Shown here piece by piece: positions 61,129-64,000 of a stretch of DNA of 64,000 bases. The DNA is from Rotaria sordida (taxonomy: Eukaryota; Rotifera; Eurotatoria; Philodinida; Philodinidae): NCBI GenBank assembly GCA_905250125.1, contig CAJNOL010001010.1, positions 23,256 to 87,255 of the forward strand, in the 5' to 3' direction. The position numbers were made by a program, and so were the translations under genes. Within the stretch, counting starts at the first letter, position 1. Each line of letters starts with the position of its first letter. The notes under the pieces are model-generated. The model was given only the letters and a program-made list of their open reading frames with translations, had not been told where the DNA came from and ran no database searches.

Positions 61129-61190
61129 TGGATGTGGGGGTAGATGTGTGATGATGAAGAGAAGACTAACACACTCACGTGCATACCCTT
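61129..61190. repeat. Inverted telomere-like array
   Basis: ATGGATGTGGGGGTAGATGTG, spacer GATGAAGAGAAGACTA, then ACACACTCACGTGCATACCC. It carries the shared GAAGAGAAG spacer. Confidence 0.7.
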
Positions 61191-61546
61191 ATCGACTATT
61201 AGCCTAAAGAATTACAGCCTCATAAAATAAAAGTCAAGATCACACAGTGACTAATACACGTCACGAGAGACGGATGACTAGTGTTACAATTGTTCATAAC
61301 ACCAACTGGATCTACGATAGAGTTCATTGTTAGGTGTCTAGTTGGATAAACTAACAGATGACTGATTTCTTGTCGATTGTCGTCTCTTACGTATATTTAT
61401 TAATCATTAAACATCTTTCTTGATAATAATAGTAGAAACATCGACAAAGTAGTTATGAACTCAATAAAATTCTTACTCAAATTCTTGTTCATTAAAAAAG
61501 AAAATTTTAAACTTTTGTGATCAATTCAACCATTCATAGTAGATGC
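61191..61546. other. Intergenic DNA
   Basis: Nothing recognisable between the array and the 3' end of the serine hydrolase gene. Confidence 0.5.
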
Positions 61547-62875
61547 TCAAAGTTTCTTCGACAAGTGTTTGTGCAATAACATTGATTCATAGACCAATGT
61601 CATTATTTTACCATATGTTCCTGTCTCGTATTTTTCACCGTCGAACGCACCATTGAAATATGGCGTATGTCGTTTATTAGTTAATAAAGTAATGGCCATT
61701 GAGTACTTTGGATCAATAACAGTACACGTTCCTGTCCAACCTGTATGACCATATGCCTCATCAGATGCATAGAGACCAAACCATGATAAAGATTTGTTAT
61801 GATTTAGACGCCATCCTAATCCATATGTTGGATCATATGCATATGGCGTTAGAAATAGATCTTGTACATTTTGATTCCAAAATTTAATATTTCCATATGT
61901 ACCATTATTTAACATAATTTGAGTTAGAATTGACATGTCATTCAAATTTGAAAATAAACCAGCATGTCCCGATAAACCATTCATTGAATAGAATGACTTT
62001 TCGTCATGGACTTCACCTTGTAATATATACGTACGTACATTAGGAAAGTTGATTGTATGATTACGTGTATTTCCATTTAATTCAGTGGCAGCAAAATCTG
62101 ATTTTTGATAGTTTCTATTATTGAGAGGATTAAATAATGTATGTGTTAGACCTAGTTGCTGATAAATGTTAATCTTTACATATTGATCAATTGACATTCC
62201 ACTGATATGTTCCACAACTAGTCCCAAAAGCATATAATCAATATCAGAGTACACGGGTAATTGATCACCACCTCTCGGTCGTTGAAATTCTAATTTTGTT
62301 TCGATAATTTCTTCAGTTTTATACTTATCTTGTGAGAAAAAATCTGATGAAACTTTCGTTGGATCGTAAAACTTAACACTTGAAGTATATCCAGCTGTAT
62401 GTGTCAATAAATCTTTTATTAACCTTGTCTCACGACATTCGTTGTCAGGATTACATCCACAATATTGAGGTATGTATTTTTTAATTGGATCATCAACATT
62501 CAATGCTCCTTGCGCAGCTAGGTGCATAAGTGCATAGTTTGTTGCATACATTTTAGTTAATGATGCTAAATCAAACATTGTGTCTAATGTTAGTAGTTGT
62601 GCTTGTTTTATTAATGTTGCATTTTCATCATATTTTAATTTATAACCATAGACAGTTTGTTTTAATATTTTACCATATCGAGTTATAATAAGAGCAGCAC
62701 CGGGAAAACCTTGCTGAATTTCTTTTCCAATAAATTCATCGATCACCTCTTCATTAAAAATAATAGGCTCAGAATCAATTAATTCGATTGAAGTTATTGA
62801 GCCATTATTTACCATAAATAATATGAAACAAATATTTATAGAAAATGAAATATATCTGTAGAAGTTATGATGCAT
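61547..62875 (-). CDS. Secreted serine beta-lactamase/D-Ala-D-Ala carboxypeptidase-like hydrolase
   Basis: An intronless frame of 442 residues. A hydrophobic N-terminus (FSINICFILFMVNN) suggests secretion. The class C beta-lactamase/EstB fold motifs are complete: S-x-x-K at Ser105-Lys108 in FDLASLTKMY, Y-S-D at 209-211 in LPVYSDIDYMLLG, and H-T-G at 377-379 in YGHTGWTGT. LSGHAGLFSN and YGLGWR are also typical. The product probably acts on esters, amides or peptidoglycan-type peptides. The pattern (YSD, GHTGWTGT) is closest in my memory to bacterial YfeW/EstB-like hydrolases. With no introns in an intron-rich neighbourhood, it is a candidate for bacterial origin, although animals also have related LACTB genes. 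Confidence 0.88.
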   Translation of the reverse strand: MHHNFYRYISFSINICFILFMVNNGSITSIELIDSEPIIFNEEVIDEFIGKEIQQGFPGAALIITRYGKILKQTVYGYKLKYDENATLIKQAQLLTLDTMFDLASLTKMYATNYALMHLAAQGALNVDDPIKKYIPQYCGCNPDNECRETRLIKDLLTHTAGYTSSVKFYDPTKVSSDFFSQDKYKTEEIIETKLEFQRPRGGDQLPVYSDIDYMLLGLVVEHISGMSIDQYVKINIYQQLGLTHTLFNPLNNRNYQKSDFAATELNGNTRNHTINFPNVRTYILQGEVHDEKSFYSMNGLSGHAGLFSNLNDMSILTQIMLNNGTYGNIKFWNQNVQDLFLTPYAYDPTYGLGWRLNHNKSLSWFGLYASDEAYGHTGWTGTCTVIDPKYSMAITLLTNKRHTPYFNGAFDGEKYETGTYGKIMTLVYESMLLHKHLSKKL

Positions 62876-64000
62876 TTATTTATCTACTTGTTGATGTGAT
62901 ATTGCAAAGGCGTATGATGCATATTTTATATTAACACGCTTTTTTTTTCGTTCTTCAATTATTTGGAAGACGGTTCGATCCACCATTTCGTTGATGACAT
63001 GGTTGTTTTTTCTTTGTTATTTTTCAGTATTTAAGGAAGAAAAGAACTAAAAAACAAGTGAAATAGGTTAAAAATACGCGCACCTTTCAAGTATCACCTA
63101 CAGAAATATGTCACTAAACATGTAGACGTGCTATTAAACACAAGAGTGCAACAAATCCAAAGACTTGGCATTTGCTATTATTTGCTTTAGATTTGAGACT
63201 AAATTTGGATTTCATTTACGTTTCAATTTGGATGTGGTATAACCAGAAAAAGCCTTTAGAATTCGAGATCAAATACTTAGTATTTGGATGTAGATTTAAT
63301 CTTGTGCAAAAACATGACAAAACAAATTCTCATGTTACAAATATCCATATTTTACCATGTGACCAATAACATTAAACAAAACACAATATAAAGTAGTTAT
63401 CATTTTGACTCTTTCACAATGTGTTCTTGCTTTGCATATTATCGTCCAAACAAGTTATTATAAAATCATCAAACATTTGTGCGATAGGACAACTATAGAC
63501 TCACAGCAACAAAAAAAATTCCACTAAATATACTATTTGTACAATATATACTTCAAAATACTACATATCCCGAAAATTTTCATCAATTTCAGTCAAAATT
63601 ATTCCAAGTCTTTTTACATTACAGATAAAACTCGTCTACCAAATTCTAAATCATCCTGAATATTTGAATATTTCATGTTTGATGAGAAATGTCTGCACAC
63701 GTTTCAACACAATTATCGGTAGCTACTATCGATATCTGGTAAAATATTGTTATACATGAAAAATTTCATTTTCATCATCCTCAAAATATTTTTCATTTCT
63801 CTAACGAGGTAAGATACACAAATGTTACGCTCTGTTTTGAATCAGGTATTTGCCATTTTATAGAGCTCAATGAGTATAACATCTGATATAAAGAGTTCGC
63901 CCCCATGCTGTACTTTTAAAGAACTACAAGGTATTATATCTTGTGAAAATCACTATGAAGCTCTTAACTGAAGATTTGAATTCTAAGAATATTATGATTT
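62876..64000. other. Flanking DNA at the window end
   Basis: No gene is supported. At about 63170-63300 a degenerate repetition of TTTAGATTTGA and AATTTGGAT occurs on both strands and may be an old repeat. It explains the open frame at 63172-63369. Confidence 0.45.

Noticed and set aside
1-64000. tRNA and rRNA genes
   Set aside because: I looked for cloverleaf-like or conserved rRNA blocks and saw none, but a covariance search would be needed to exclude them.

Overview
The window looks like nuclear DNA of a bdelloid rotifer, probably Rotaria-like. This is an inference from style, not from a search. The DNA is AT-rich and the genes are compact. Most introns are 45-70 nt with GT-AG ends. One gene joins an ADP-ribosyltransferase domain to kinesin-light-chain-type TPRs, a combination I associate with bdelloids. 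Non-coding DNA is full of foldback DNA elements. There are also many degenerate arrays of a TGTGGG-like hexamer, which I recall as the bdelloid telomere repeat.

Genes from left to right: the 3' part of a PARN deadenylase (+, 859-2501); a three-exon HMG-box protein (+, 7011-9207) convergent with a five-exon TTK/Mps1-like kinase (-, 9247-10496); a decayed unidentified gene (-, 11490-12330); a divergent EF1A paralogue that has lost its catalytic residues (+, 15313-17189); an intronless ART-TPR gene (+, 23452-25611); a 17-exon SLC5-type sodium symporter (+, 29076-33388); a trefoil plus GH31 glycosidase (+, 38633-41696); a small secreted cysteine-rich protein with an apparent 8-nt microexon (+, 47268-47707); a LamG protein (+, 50169-51538); an F-box protein (-, 52473-53477); a purple acid phosphatase pseudogene (-, 58608-60225); and an intronless secreted serine beta-lactamase-like hydrolase (-, 61547-62875), a candidate for transfer from bacteria. 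The genes do not form an operon or pathway. They are ordinary independent eukaryotic loci.

The spaces between genes hold mobile and repetitive DNA. A 2.0-kb hAT-like element has a perfect 8-bp target duplication and a second foldback nested inside it. A 264-bp piggyBac-like MITE has TTAA duplications. There is also a 155-bp hAT-like MITE and a nested cluster of mariner-like MITEs. Large palindromes lie at 4570-5643, 30700-31600, 33655-34145 and 43080-44230. Two of the foldbacks sit in introns of the SLC5 gene. At least fifteen short inverted arrays have a TGTGGG-like strand followed by its complement, and several share a GAAGAGAAG spacer. This dispersed family is the least explained structure here. 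I see no rRNA, tRNA or CRISPR.
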